From: Burkholderiaceae bacterium
Lineage (GTDB): Bacteria; Pseudomonadota; Gammaproteobacteria; Burkholderiales; Burkholderiaceae_C
Direction of reading: 5' to 3'
Length of the DNA: 64,000 nucleotides
NCBI GenBank assembly: GCA_024235895.1
Contig: JACKLM010000003.1
Span: 186,001-250,000 of the forward strand
Position numbers and translations under genes: made by a program. Shown here one piece after another: positions 53,143-63,467 of this stretch. Position 1 is the first letter of the stretch; every line of letters starts with the position of its first letter. The notes below the pieces were generated by a model that was not told where the DNA came from, ran no database searches, and saw only the letters and a program-made list of their open reading frames with translations.

Positions 53143-53454
53143 ATGACGACGATGACGAGGCTGCTGGAACTGGTCCAACTGCTGCTGTACGTGCCGATGC
53201 TCGCGCTCGCCGGGCAGGGCGTGCTGCACCTGCTGACGGGCTCGCGCCGCGAGTCCAACGGCTTCTACCGCGTGCTGCGCGTCGTCGCGTGGCCGGTGAC
53301 GGCGCCACTGCGCCGGTTGCTGCCGCGCGCCGTCGCCGACCGCCTGGCGGCCCCGCTGGCGTTCGCGCTGCTGCTGGTGCTGAGCCTGATCGTGTTCGCC
53401 GAGCGCGGCTACCAGCTGTGCGTGCAGATGGGGCTGCAGGACTGCCGGCGATGA
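53143..53454 (+). CDS. Small inner-membrane protein of unknown function
   Basis: This 103-residue protein has two hydrophobic helices (residues about 8-30 and 68-88) around a basic loop (RVVAWPVTAPLRRLLPRAVA). I do not recognise the family. Its stop overlaps the start of the DUF4212 gene (ATGA), so the two are co-translated. It may be an accessory subunit of the same transporter, but this rests only on position. Confidence 0.7.
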   Translation: MTTMTRLLELVQLLLYVPMLALAGQGVLHLLTGSRRESNGFYRVLRVVAWPVTAPLRRLLPRAVADRLAAPLAFALLLVLSLIVFAERGYQLCVQMGLQDCRR

Positions 53455-53705
53455 CCGAGGACCGGCAGCGCCACTGGCGGCGCACGCTGCGGCTGACCGT
53501 GGCGCTGCTGGCGGTGTGGTTCGTCGCCAGCTTCGGCGTCGCGTGGTTCGCGCGCGATCTGAGCTTCGACTTCTTCGGCTGGCCGTTCAGCTTCTGGGTC
53601 GGCGCCCAGGGTGCGCTACTCGTCTACCTGGGGCTGGTGGCGCTGTACGCGCGCCGGATGCGCAGGCTGGACCAGGAGCACGGCGTCGACGAGGACGAAG
53701 ACTGA
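53451..53705 (+). CDS. DUF4212 / sodium:substrate symporter small subunit
   Basis: This 84-residue protein has two membrane helices (LRLTVALLAVWFVASFGVAW and FWVGAQGALLVYLGLVALYA) around the conserved FFGWPFSFW, and an acidic C-terminus, matching the small subunit of two-component sodium/solute (acetate-type) symporters. In most genomes the large symporter subunit follows immediately. Here it does not: a palindrome and then opposite-strand genes follow. Confidence 0.85.
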   Translation: MTEDRQRHWRRTLRLTVALLAVWFVASFGVAWFARDLSFDFFGWPFSFWVGAQGALLVYLGLVALYARRMRRLDQEHGVDEDED

Positions 53706-53707
53706 GA

Positions 53708-53753
53708 GCTTGTGAAGACATGGATCGCGGGTCCGATGCATATCTTCACAAGC
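53708..53753. repeat. 46-bp near-perfect palindrome
   Basis: Outer arms GCTTGTGAAGA and TCTTCACAAGC are perfect 11-bp complements. Inside them ATG/CAT and ATCG/CGAT also pair, with single C-A and G-G mismatches and a CGGGTC loop. It lies in the 109-bp convergent gap, 3 bp after the DUF4212 stop. No T tract follows. It could be a bidirectional terminator, a protein site, or a scar from a rearrangement. Confidence 0.85.
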
Positions 53754-53814
53754 CCTGAGCCAGCGTTCGCCGCGAGGCCGGCGGCCCGCCGCGGGCCCGC
53801 GTCATCCGATCCGG

Positions 53815-54774
53815 TCAATCGCCGTCCAGGAAGGCCAGCAGGCGCGTCGCGAGCGCCTCGGGCTGGTCGTGGTGCAGCATGTGGCCGCACGGCGACAGCC
53901 GGTGGCGCTGCAGCCGCGGCACCACCGCGAGCCGTTGGTCGAACTCCTCGCGCGGAAAGCGCTGGTCCCACCAGCGCGTCGTGTCGGTGCGGTCGCCATC
54001 GACCCACAGCATCGGCGCCTGGATGCGCTGCCAGACCGCGAGCACCTCGTCGACGCGGTACAGCGTCGGGTTGAGCCGCTTGTGCGCCGGGTCGGCGCGC
54101 AGGTGCCACTGGCCGTCGTCGCGTCGCTCGGCCCAGTGCGGCGCGAGCCAGGCCGCCTTGTCGGCACCGAGCAGCGGGTTGTTGGCGCACAGCCGCGCGG
54201 CGACGGCGTCCAGGTCGGCGTAGGGGCGCAGCTGCGCCGGCTCGCGCAGCGCGTCCAGCCACTTCGCGTACCGGCCCGGGGCCTCCGACGGCCGGGTCGC
54301 CGGCATCCCGAAGCCCTCGAGGTTGACCAGCCGGCGGATGCGCTGCGGCCGCACGCCGGCGTACAGCATCGCGACATTGCCGCCCATGCTGTGGCCGACC
54401 AGGTCCACCGGCGCCGCGGGCGACAAGGCGTCGAGCAGGGCGTCGAGGTCGCCGAGGTAGTCGGCGAACCAGTAGCTGTCGGTCGCCGGCCCGGTGGTGC
54501 AGCCGAAGCCGCGCCAGTCGGGTGCGACGATGTGTCGCACCGGCCCCTCGATCTCGTCCAACGCGTCGACGACGAACTGGAACGAGGCGCCGACGTCCAT
54601 CCAGCCGTGCAGCAGCACCAGCGTCGGTCTGGCCTCGGTGGCGAGCGCGACGTCGCCCCAGGTCTGGAGATGGTAGCGGTGCCCGCGCACGGTCAGCATG
54701 CGCGAGGTCGCCTCGCGCCGAGATCGGTAGGCCGGGATGGTGGCGCCGGGGTGGGCCGGATCATGGTCGCTCAT
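53815..54774 (-). CDS. Alpha/beta hydrolase
   Basis: This 319-residue protein has the alpha/beta hydrolase fold. LVLLHGWMDVGASFQFVVDA contains the oxyanion-hole HG, VDLVGHSMGGNVAMLYAG the nucleophilic Ser, and LSPCGHMLHHDQP the catalytic His. Such enzymes act on esters or related bonds; the substrate is unknown. The ATG at 54774 follows TACAGT by 6 nt with no ribosome binding site. Confidence 0.88.
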   Translation of the reverse strand: MSDHDPAHPGATIPAYRSRREATSRMLTVRGHRYHLQTWGDVALATEARPTLVLLHGWMDVGASFQFVVDALDEIEGPVRHIVAPDWRGFGCTTGPATDSYWFADYLGDLDALLDALSPAAPVDLVGHSMGGNVAMLYAGVRPQRIRRLVNLEGFGMPATRPSEAPGRYAKWLDALREPAQLRPYADLDAVAARLCANNPLLGADKAAWLAPHWAERRDDGQWHLRADPAHKRLNPTLYRVDEVLAVWQRIQAPMLWVDGDRTDTTRWWDQRFPREEFDQRLAVVPRLQRHRLSPCGHMLHHDQPEALATRLLAFLDGD

Positions 54775-54839
54775 GCCGGCACTGTACGGCCTGCACGCCA
54801 CGCCCGCCTGTCGAGCCGGCGACAGCGCCGACGTGGCTT

Positions 54840-55961
54840 TCAGTCGACCGCGAGCGCCATCAGCTTCTCCGGCGCCAGCGGCGCCCGCATCTGGCGCGAG
54901 CCGAGCACACCCGTGATGGCGTAGGTCGGCTCGCGCGAGTCGCGTCGCACGGGCTCGGGATAGGGGCGGCCGTAGACATCGGTCATCGCCGCCACCAACG
55001 GCGTCATCACGGTGGCGCCGCGCGCGATGACCACCCCCGTCTCGCCGCAGGCCATGACGACGAAGCAGCCCGGCGGGTAGATGCCCAGCTCCTTCGCCAG
55101 CGCGGCGCAGATCGGGTTCTCGGGATCGAGCATGAAGATCTCGCGCGCGGCACGGTCGGCGGCCATCGCCTCGCGCCCACAGCGGCTCGAGAGCTTGGCG
55201 GTGTATTGGTCGGCACGGTGCAGCAGCGTGGCCAGCTCGCTCGGCTGCCGCGTGCCGCTGGGATAGCCCGATCCGTCGTGCTCCTCGTGGTGCTCGGCGA
55301 CGGCGCGCAGCCAGTCGGCGTCGACGACGCCGGCAAGCTCGAGCATCTCGCGGCCTCGCGTCGGGTGCTCGCGGATCTGGCGCTGCTGCGCGGCGTCCGG
55401 GGGGCCGGATCGAGAGGCCAGTACACCGTGCAGCTCGAGCATCGCGATGTTCATCGTCAGCGCGGCCTTGAAGGCGCGCTGAAGATCCGGTTCGGGCCAC
55501 CCGAGCCGGCGCGCGACGAGTTGCGCGATGACGGCGGCGCGCACCGAGTGCTCGGCGCCCAGCCGTGTGCGGTCGCCGCCGTCCTGGCGCAGCACCTGGA
55601 AAATCGCCAGGTCCGGGTCGCGGTCGATCAGCGCCTGCAGCGGCACGGCGGCTTCGTCGACGGCGCTGCGGAAGCTCGGCGCCTGCGGGTCGCGCAAGAC
55701 CTCTTCGACCCGTGCCATCGCCGCGCGCCACATCCGCGGCAGCAGCACCCGCGGCGCCGTCGCCGGCAGCGCCAGCTGGTCGCGCAGCTCGGCCACGTCG
55801 ACCAGCGTCCCGCGTTCGCAAAGCGTCTGGATCTGCTGCGGCGTATGCAGCACCTGACCGCGCGCCAGGAGCAACCTGGCGTCGGGTTGGTAGACGTTGA
55901 ACGGCAACGGCTGCCCAGCCGCGATGCGGTGGCGGAACTGCGCGAGGGGCATGTGCTGCAT
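54840..55961 (-). CDS. HD-GYP-like protein with altered HD motif
   Basis: This 373-residue protein has an N-terminal domain of unknown type and an HD-GYP-like domain at about residues 135-285. Visible parts are GAEHSVRAAVIAQLVARRLG, REHPTRGREML and AVAEHHEEHDGSGYPSGTRQ. The expected HD metal pair is replaced: the helix reads ALTMNIAML where active enzymes have HDIGK. Cyclic-di-GMP phosphodiesterase activity is therefore doubtful. A C-terminal extension of about 60 residues follows. Confidence 0.8.
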   Translation of the reverse strand: MQHMPLAQFRHRIAAGQPLPFNVYQPDARLLLARGQVLHTPQQIQTLCERGTLVDVAELRDQLALPATAPRVLLPRMWRAAMARVEEVLRDPQAPSFRSAVDEAAVPLQALIDRDPDLAIFQVLRQDGGDRTRLGAEHSVRAAVIAQLVARRLGWPEPDLQRAFKAALTMNIAMLELHGVLASRSGPPDAAQQRQIREHPTRGREMLELAGVVDADWLRAVAEHHEEHDGSGYPSGTRQPSELATLLHRADQYTAKLSSRCGREAMAADRAAREIFMLDPENPICAALAKELGIYPPGCFVVMACGETGVVIARGATVMTPLVAAMTDVYGRPYPEPVRRDSREPTYAITGVLGSRQMRAPLAPEKLMALAVD

Positions 55962-56059
55962 GATGGGTGTGACAGCGAGCCGCGGGTGACGGCAACGCCT
56001 GGGGTTTCGGCCTGCGACGGGCCTGACTTGAGCATCGAGCGGGATTAGGATGCGACGCC

Positions 56060-56584
56060 ATGAGCGATGACACGGATCGCGGCCCTGTCCGCGCGGCCCC
56101 CTCGCTTCGCCCGGCCGTGCCGGCCGACGCGAATGTGTTGGTCGAGATGATCGGCGAGCTCGCGGCCTTCGAGCAGCTCGGGCACCTGATGCAGGTGACG
56201 CCCGAGGCGCTGGCCACGCATCTGTTCGGTCCCAGGCCGGGGGCCGAGGCGGTGCTGGCCGAGGTCGACGGTGCGATCGCCGGATTTGCCCTGTTCTTCA
56301 GCAGCTTCTCGACCTTTCTGGGCCGGCCCGGGCTGTACCTGGAGGACTTGTACGTGCGCCCCGCGTGCCGCAGCCGGGGCGTTGGCAAGGCGCTGCTGCA
56401 GCACCTGGGCGCGCTGGCCATGGCGCGCGGGTGCGGCCGCTTCGAGTGGAGCGTGCTCGACTGGAACGCGAACGCGATCGCGTTCTACGAGGGCATGGGG
56501 GCGACCGTGCTGCCCGACTGGCGCATCTGCCGGGTGACCGGGGACGCGCTGCAGCGGCTCGGACGCGAAGCGCCGCCGGGCTGA
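56060..56584 (+). CDS. GNAT-family N-acetyltransferase
   Basis: This 174-residue enzyme transfers an acetyl group from acetyl-CoA. The acetyl-CoA loop is LYVRPACRSRGVGKALLQHL, and FEWSVLDWNANAIAFYEGMG is the following conserved part, resembling diamine/spermidine acetyltransferase-type GNATs. The acceptor is not certain. A CTGACT-N17-TAGGAT promoter-like pair at 56023-56051 would start transcription about 2 nt before the ATG. Confidence 0.88.
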   Translation: MSDDTDRGPVRAAPSLRPAVPADANVLVEMIGELAAFEQLGHLMQVTPEALATHLFGPRPGAEAVLAEVDGAIAGFALFFSSFSTFLGRPGLYLEDLYVRPACRSRGVGKALLQHLGALAMARGCGRFEWSVLDWNANAIAFYEGMGATVLPDWRICRVTGDALQRLGREAPPG

Positions 56585-56649
56585 CGCCGGCCTGGCATCG
56601 GGGCTGCTGCCGATGGCGGCACGCCGGCCGTCGCGCTAGGCTGCGCGGC

Positions 56650-58392
56650 ATGGACGAGGCCGCCGAGCCGGACTTCCACGGGCTGCTGCACCGCGGCTTT
56701 CGCTGGCGCGTGCCGGCGCGATTCAACATCGGCCAGGCTTGTGGCCGCCGCTGGGGCCGGCGCACGCCGCAGGCGGTGGCGATCCGCTGGGAGCACGAGG
56801 ACGGCCGCGCCGGATGGATCCGCTACGGCGAGCTGCAGCGCGACGCCGACCGGCTCGCGCACGCGCTGCGCGGGCTGGGCGTGGCGCGTGGCGACCGGGT
56901 CGCGATCGTCATGCCGCAACGCGTCGAGACCGCGGTCGCGCACCTGGCCGTGTACCAGCTCGGCGCGGTGGCGATGCCGCTGTCGATGCTGTTCGGCCCC
57001 GACGCGCTCGAATACCGGCTGCGCGACAGCGCCGCGGTCGTTGCGCTGGCCGACGAGACCTCGATCGCGAACCTGCTGGCGGCACGGCCCGCGTGCCCGG
57101 CGCTCAGGCAGGTCGTGGCCGTCGGTGCGGCGCGCGGAAGCGGCGACGCCGACTACGAGGCCCTGCTGGCGCGCGCACGCGGCGATGCTTGCGACCCCGT
57201 CGCCACGCGCGCCGACGACCCGGCGGTGCTGATCTACACCAGCGGCACCACCGGGCCTCCCAAGGGCGCGCTGATCCCGCACCGGGCGCTGATCGGCAAC
57301 CTGACGGGATTCGTCTGCAGCCAGGACTGGTTTCCGTACACCGCCGACGGCTCGCCCGCGGTCTTCTGGTCGCCTGCCGACTGGGCCTGGACCGGCGGGC
57401 TGATGGACGCGCTGCTGCCGGTGCTGTACTTCGGGCGCGAGATCGTCGCCTTCCAGGGCCGCTTCGCGCCCGAGCGCGCGTTCGATCTGATGCAGCGCCA
57501 CCGCGTCACGCACAGCTTCCTGTTCCCGACCGCGCTGAAAGCGATGATGAAGGCCGTGCCCGACCCGCGGCGCGACCACCCCGGCCTGGCGCTGCAGGCG
57601 ATCATGAGCGCCGGCGAGGCGGTCGGCGACGCCGTCGTCGGCTACGGGCGCGACGCGCTCGGGGTGGCGATCAACGAGATGTTCGGCCAGACCGAGATCA
57701 ACTACGTCGTCGGCAACTGCGGCCGCTGGCGCGACGCACGTGGCGGCTGGCACGCGGGCTGGCCGCAGCGCCCGGGCAGCATGGGGCGCGGCTACCCGGG
57801 GCACCGCGTCGCGGTGATCGACGACGAAGGCGTCGAGTGCGCGCCGGGCACGCCGGGCGAGATCGCGGTGCACCGGCGCGACCGCCACGGCGAAGCGGAC
57901 CCGGTCTTCTTCCTCGGCTACTGGGGGCGCGACGACGCCACGCGCGCCAAGTTCAGCGGCGACCCGGCCGACAGCTGGTGCCGCACCGGCGACACCGCGG
58001 TAATGGACGACCGGGGCTACCTCTGGTACCAGGGCCGCGCCGACGATGTCTTCAAGGTCGCCGGCTACCGCATCGGCCCGAGCGAGGTCGAGAACTGCCT
58101 CGTCAAGCACCCGGCGGTAGCCAACGCCGCGGTCGTGCCCAAGCCCGACCCCGAGCGCGGCGCGGTCGTCAAGGCCTACGTCGTGCTGGCGCCCGGACAG
58201 GTCGGCGACGCCGCGCTGGTCGAGCAGTTGCAGCGCCATGTGCGCGGCCAGCTCGCGCCCTACGAGTATCCGAAGGAGATCGAGTTCGTCGCCGCGCTGC
58301 CGATGACGACCACCGGCAAGGTGCAGCGGCGGGTGTTGCGGCTGCAGGAGGAGGCGCGAGCGCGGGCTGCCCCGGCTGACGCGGCTCGCTGA
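56650..58392 (+). CDS. AMP-forming acyl-CoA synthetase (medium-chain type)
   Basis: This 580-residue enzyme activates a carboxylic acid with ATP and CoA. The AMP-binding motif is LIYTSGTTGPPKGALIPHRA, followed by NEMFGQTEINYVVGN, WCRTGDTAVMDDRGYLWYQG, and the C-terminal catalytic Lys in MTTTGKVQRRVL. Length and layout fit the acetyl/medium-chain acyl group rather than long-chain enzymes. It starts at ATG 56650 with TAGGCT 7 nt before. The substrate is not determined. Confidence 0.9.
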   Translation: MDEAAEPDFHGLLHRGFRWRVPARFNIGQACGRRWGRRTPQAVAIRWEHEDGRAGWIRYGELQRDADRLAHALRGLGVARGDRVAIVMPQRVETAVAHLAVYQLGAVAMPLSMLFGPDALEYRLRDSAAVVALADETSIANLLAARPACPALRQVVAVGAARGSGDADYEALLARARGDACDPVATRADDPAVLIYTSGTTGPPKGALIPHRALIGNLTGFVCSQDWFPYTADGSPAVFWSPADWAWTGGLMDALLPVLYFGREIVAFQGRFAPERAFDLMQRHRVTHSFLFPTALKAMMKAVPDPRRDHPGLALQAIMSAGEAVGDAVVGYGRDALGVAINEMFGQTEINYVVGNCGRWRDARGGWHAGWPQRPGSMGRGYPGHRVAVIDDEGVECAPGTPGEIAVHRRDRHGEADPVFFLGYWGRDDATRAKFSGDPADSWCRTGDTAVMDDRGYLWYQGRADDVFKVAGYRIGPSEVENCLVKHPAVANAAVVPKPDPERGAVVKAYVVLAPGQVGDAALVEQLQRHVRGQLAPYEYPKEIEFVAALPMTTTGKVQRRVLRLQEEARARAAPADAAR

Positions 58393-58481
58393 GCCTGCGT
58401 GGCTCGGTGCCGGCAGATGCGGTCGTGTCGGCGACAAGCGGCTGCGCGGCCTCTCCGCCGCTTGGGGCAGACTCCCGCCCG

Positions 58482-58979
58482 ATGAAGAAGCCTGCCCATG
58501 TCAGCGAGACACCGGCCACGCAATGGCTGCGCCGCCACGGTGTGGCGTTCAGCGAGCATCCGTACGACTATGTCGATCATGGCGGTACCGCCGAGTCGGC
58601 GCGCCAGCTCGGCGTCGACGAGCACATGGTCGTCAAGACCCTGGTGATGCAGGACGAGCGCGCGCGGCCGCTGGTGGTGCTGATGCACGGCGACCGCCAG
58701 GTCAGCACCAAGAAGCTCGCGCGCGCGATCGGCTGCAAGAGCGTCGAGCCGTGCCGGCCCGAGGTCGCGCAGCGCCACAGCGGCTACCAGGTCGGCGGCA
58801 CCTCGCCGTTCGGGCTGCGCAAGCCGATGCCGGTCTGGGTCGAGGCCGGCGTGCTGGCGCTGCCGCGCATCCTGATCAACGGCGGGCGGCGCGGCTTCCT
58901 CGTCGGCATCGTGCCGGCGGTGCTGGCCGATCCGCTCGGCGCCCAGCCGGTCGAATGCGCGCAGCCTGCCGACGCGTAA
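58482..58979 (+). CDS. ybaK: YbaK-type aminoacyl-tRNA deacylase
   Basis: This 165-residue protein belongs to the YbaK/EbsC family, which removes cysteine from mischarged tRNA-Pro. VVKTLVMQDERARPLVVLMH, the Lys-rich STKKLARAIG and YQVGGTSPFGLRKPMPVWVE, with its conserved GGTSPFG, are diagnostic. Start ATG 58482. It is followed by plsY after 9 bp, both on the plus strand. Confidence 0.92.
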   Translation: MKKPAHVSETPATQWLRRHGVAFSEHPYDYVDHGGTAESARQLGVDEHMVVKTLVMQDERARPLVVLMHGDRQVSTKKLARAIGCKSVEPCRPEVAQRHSGYQVGGTSPFGLRKPMPVWVEAGVLALPRILINGGRRGFLVGIVPAVLADPLGAQPVECAQPADA

Positions 58980-58988
58980 ACTGGCCGC

Positions 58989-59687
58989 ATGCAAGCGCTC
59001 GCCGCCGCCGCCGCGATCGTCGCCGCCTACCTGGTCGGTTCGCTGTCGTTCGCCGTCATCGTCAGCCGCGCGATGGGGCTGGCGGACCCGCGCAGCTACG
59101 GCTCGGGCAACCCGGGGGCGACCAACGTGCTGCGATCGGGCAGCCGCGCGGCCGCGGTGGCGACGCTGGCGCTCGATGCGCTCAAGGGCTACCTGCCGGT
59201 CCTGCTGGCGCTGGTCTTGGGCCCGCGTTTCGGGCTCGGGGAAACGACGGTCGCACTGGTCGGGCTGGCGGCGTTCGTCGGCCACCTGTGGCCGGTCTTC
59301 TTCCGCTTCCGCGGTGGCAAGGGTGTCGCGACCGCGGCCGGCGTGCTGCTCGCGCTGAACCCCTGGCTGGGTGCGGCCACGCTCGTGACCTGGGTCGTGA
59401 TCGCGGCGTTCTTCCGCTACGCGTCGCTGGCGGCGATCGTCGCCGCTGCGTTCGCGGTCTTCTACCAGCTGCTGATCTGGGGTGTGGAGCCAGCGTTGCT
59501 GGCGGTCGCGCCGATGAGCGTGCTGCTGGTCTGGCGTCACGAGGCGAACATCCGCAAGCTGCTGGCGGGCACCGAGAGCCGGATCGGGCACAAGGCCGGC
59601 GGCGCACGGACCGTCGCGCCGGCCCCGGCGGCGGGCCACCGGCACGCGCACGGTCACAAGCATCACGCGAAGAAGGCAAGACGATGA
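58989..59687 (+). CDS. plsY: Glycerol-3-phosphate acyltransferase PlsY
   Basis: This 232-residue inner-membrane enzyme acylates glycerol 3-phosphate from acyl-phosphate, the first step of phospholipid synthesis. Five hydrophobic segments are seen, with SYGSGNPGATNVLRSGSRAA, FFRFRGGKGVATAAGVLLAL and VWRHEANIRKLLAGTESRIG as the three conserved loops. A His/Lys-rich tail (GHRHAHGHKHHAKKARR) extends the usual C-terminus. TAAACT lies 6 nt before the ATG. The stop overlaps the next start (ATGA). Confidence 0.96.
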   Translation: MQALAAAAAIVAAYLVGSLSFAVIVSRAMGLADPRSYGSGNPGATNVLRSGSRAAAVATLALDALKGYLPVLLALVLGPRFGLGETTVALVGLAAFVGHLWPVFFRFRGGKGVATAAGVLLALNPWLGAATLVTWVVIAAFFRYASLAAIVAAAFAVFYQLLIWGVEPALLAVAPMSVLLVWRHEANIRKLLAGTESRIGHKAGGARTVAPAPAAGHRHAHGHKHHAKKARR

Positions 59688-60031
59688 GCATCCAGCGTTT
59701 CGACGTCGGCACCCGCATGTCCGAGATGGCCGTGCACCAGGGTGTCGTCTACCTGGCCGGGCAGGTGGCCGACGACGACCGCGCCGACGTCGCCGGGCAG
59801 ACGCAGCAGGTGCTGGCCGCCGTCGATGCGCTGCTGGCGCGCGCCGGCAGCGACAAGTCGCGCATCCTGCGCGCGCAGATCTACCTCGCCGACATGGCCG
59901 ACTTCGCGGCGATGAACGAGGTCTGGGAGGCCTGGGTCGCACCCGGCAACGCACCGCCGCGCGCGACCGTGCAGGCGGCGCTGGCGCGGCCCGGCTGGAG
60001 GATCGAGGTCGTCGTCACCGCGGCGGTCTGA
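59684..60031 (+). CDS. RidA/YjgF-family protein
   Basis: This 115-residue protein belongs to the RidA/YER057c/UK114 family, which hydrolyses reactive enamine/imine intermediates. GVVYLAGQVADD, ILRAQIYLADMADFAAMNEV and APPRATVQAALARPGWRIEV are the family motifs, including the Arg before the conserved strand. It is the YjgF-type subfamily with a short loop. Coupled to plsY by a 4-bp overlap. Confidence 0.9.
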   Translation: MSIQRFDVGTRMSEMAVHQGVVYLAGQVADDDRADVAGQTQQVLAAVDALLARAGSDKSRILRAQIYLADMADFAAMNEVWEAWVAPGNAPPRATVQAALARPGWRIEVVVTAAV

Positions 60032-60048
60032 GCGCGAGGCCGGGGACG

Positions 60049-60438
60049 ATGCGACGAGCGCGGCGTCGCGGCGGCGCGTCGCGCACGACGATCGCCGGCG
60101 TCGTGCTGCTGGCCGTCGGCGTCAGCCTCGCGCTCGGGTGGTGGCAGCGTCGGCACCAGGCCTCGCTCGGCGAGGCGGTCGCGGCCCTGGCGCGCCCCGG
60201 CGACCTCCACATGATCTCGTCGGACACCTGCGGCTTCTGCATCCGGGCGCGGCGCTGGTTCGAGCAGCACGACGTGGCGTTCACCGAGTGCTCGATCGAG
60301 CGCGAGCCGGCGTGCCGCCAGGCCTTCGACGCGCTGGGCGCGCCGGGCACGCCGGTGATCGTCGTGCGCGGGCAGCCGACCTTGGGATTCGACGCCGAGC
60401 GCCTGCGGCGCCGGCTGGCGGGCGAGGCGGGCGGTTGA
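60049..60438 (+). CDS. Membrane-anchored glutaredoxin-like protein
   Basis: This 129-residue protein has a basic N-terminus, one membrane helix (TIAGVVLLAVGVSLALGWW) and a thioredoxin-fold domain with the redox motif CGFC in SSDTCGFCIRARRWFEQHD, then GTPVIVVRGQ with the cis-Pro. The positive-inside rule puts the redox domain in the periplasm, unusual for a glutaredoxin. The partner is unknown. It starts 17 bp after the RidA gene. Confidence 0.8.
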   Translation: MRRARRRGGASRTTIAGVVLLAVGVSLALGWWQRRHQASLGEAVAALARPGDLHMISSDTCGFCIRARRWFEQHDVAFTECSIEREPACRQAFDALGAPGTPVIVVRGQPTLGFDAERLRRRLAGEAGG

Positions 60439-60616
60439 GGCCGCTGACGGCGGGGCCATGGAGGGGAAGGGCGGCCGCCGACCTTGGCCCGCCGCCGCCG
60501 CGGCATTCGACCGTCGAACACCACCGCTGCGGCCCGCCGTCATCGGCCCGTGCGATCGCCGCAGACCATGAGATGACTGGCAGTCTGTTCGGGCCCGTCC
60601 AGCTTCCGGCCGTCTT

Positions 60617-61243
60617 CTATGCCAACCCCAGCCGTGCCGGATCGCCGCGGCCCTGCCGCAGCAGCACCGGCTCGTCGGCGGTCAGGTCGACGACGGTGGT
60701 CGGCTCCATCGGGCAGGCGCCGGCGTCGACGACGGCCTGCAGCCGCTTGCCGAAGTACCCGCGTATCTCATGGGCGTCGTTCATCGGCTCGGTCTCGCCG
60801 GGGGCGATCAGCGTCGTCGCCAGCAGCGGCTCGCCGAACGCCGCCAGCAGCGCCTGCGTGACCGGGTGGTCGGGCACGCGCAGGCCGATCGTGCGGCGCG
60901 ACGGGTGCGACAGTCGCCGTGGCACCTCCTTGGTTGCCTCGAGGATGAAGGTGTAGGGGCCGGGCGTGCCTTGCTTGAGCAGCCGGAACTGGCGGTTGTC
61001 GACGCGCGCGAAGCGCGCCAGCTCGGACAGGTCGCGGCACAGCAGCGTCAGGTGGTGCTTGTCGTCGACTTCGCGCAGCCGGCGCAGCTGCTCGGCGGCA
61101 GCCTTGTCGTCGAGGTGGCACACCAGCGCGTAGCTCGAGTCGGTCGGGATCGCCGCTACGCCGCCGGCGTGCAGGATCTGCGCCGCCTGCTTCAGCAGGC
61201 GCGGCTGCGGATTCAGCGGGTGGACCTCGAAGTACTGCGACAT
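60617..61243 (-). CDS. Sua5/YciO/YrdC-family protein
   Basis: This 208-residue protein has the YrdC-like fold: GGVAAIPTDSSYALVCHLDD, RLREVDDKHHLTLLCRDLSE, GPYTFILEATKEVPRR and RTIGLRVPDHPVTQALLAAF. Close relatives are YciO-type proteins; members of the wider family make threonylcarbamoyl-AMP for tRNA modification. YciO-type members may have another role, so I leave the exact function open. GACAAT lies 6 nt before the ATG at 61243. Confidence 0.85.
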   Translation of the reverse strand: MSQYFEVHPLNPQPRLLKQAAQILHAGGVAAIPTDSSYALVCHLDDKAAAEQLRRLREVDDKHHLTLLCRDLSELARFARVDNRQFRLLKQGTPGPYTFILEATKEVPRRLSHPSRRTIGLRVPDHPVTQALLAAFGEPLLATTLIAPGETEPMNDAHEIRGYFGKRLQAVVDAGACPMEPTTVVDLTADEPVLLRQGRGDPARLGLA

Positions 61244-61332
61244 GGGGCGATTGTCGCGCCGACAGGGCCCGCGGCCCGGTTCGGCCGCGGGCCTCGCGAC
61301 CGGCCCGCGCGCGAACGGGCCCCGCAAGCAGG

Positions 61333-61354
61333 AAGGCCCGCCGAAGCGGGCCTT
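61333..61354 (-). terminator. Second hairpin after hppA (UUCG loop)
   Basis: On the minus strand AAGGCCCGC and GCGGGCCTT form a perfect 9-bp stem closed by a TTCG tetraloop. It follows the first hppA hairpin by about 5 bp and probably backs it up. The convergent-free gap 61244-61409 contains nothing else. Confidence 0.6.
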
Positions 61355-61359
61355 GCCGA

Positions 61360-61386
61360 CAAGAAAGACCCGCCGCGAGCGGGCCT
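61360..61386 (-). terminator. Rho-independent terminator of hppA
   Basis: On the minus strand AGGCCCGC and GCGGGTCT make an 8-bp stem with one G-U pair around TCGCG, followed by TTCTT. It lies 24 bp after the hppA stop. Confidence 0.75.
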
Positions 61387-61409
61387 CGGGACAGCGCGTC
61401 GTCAGCGCC

Positions 61410-63467
<2,058 letters not shown>

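Noticed and set aside
60439..60616. Possible gene in the convergent gap after the glutaredoxin-like gene
   Set aside because: No ORF with a start, ribosome binding site or known motif; no clear terminator either.
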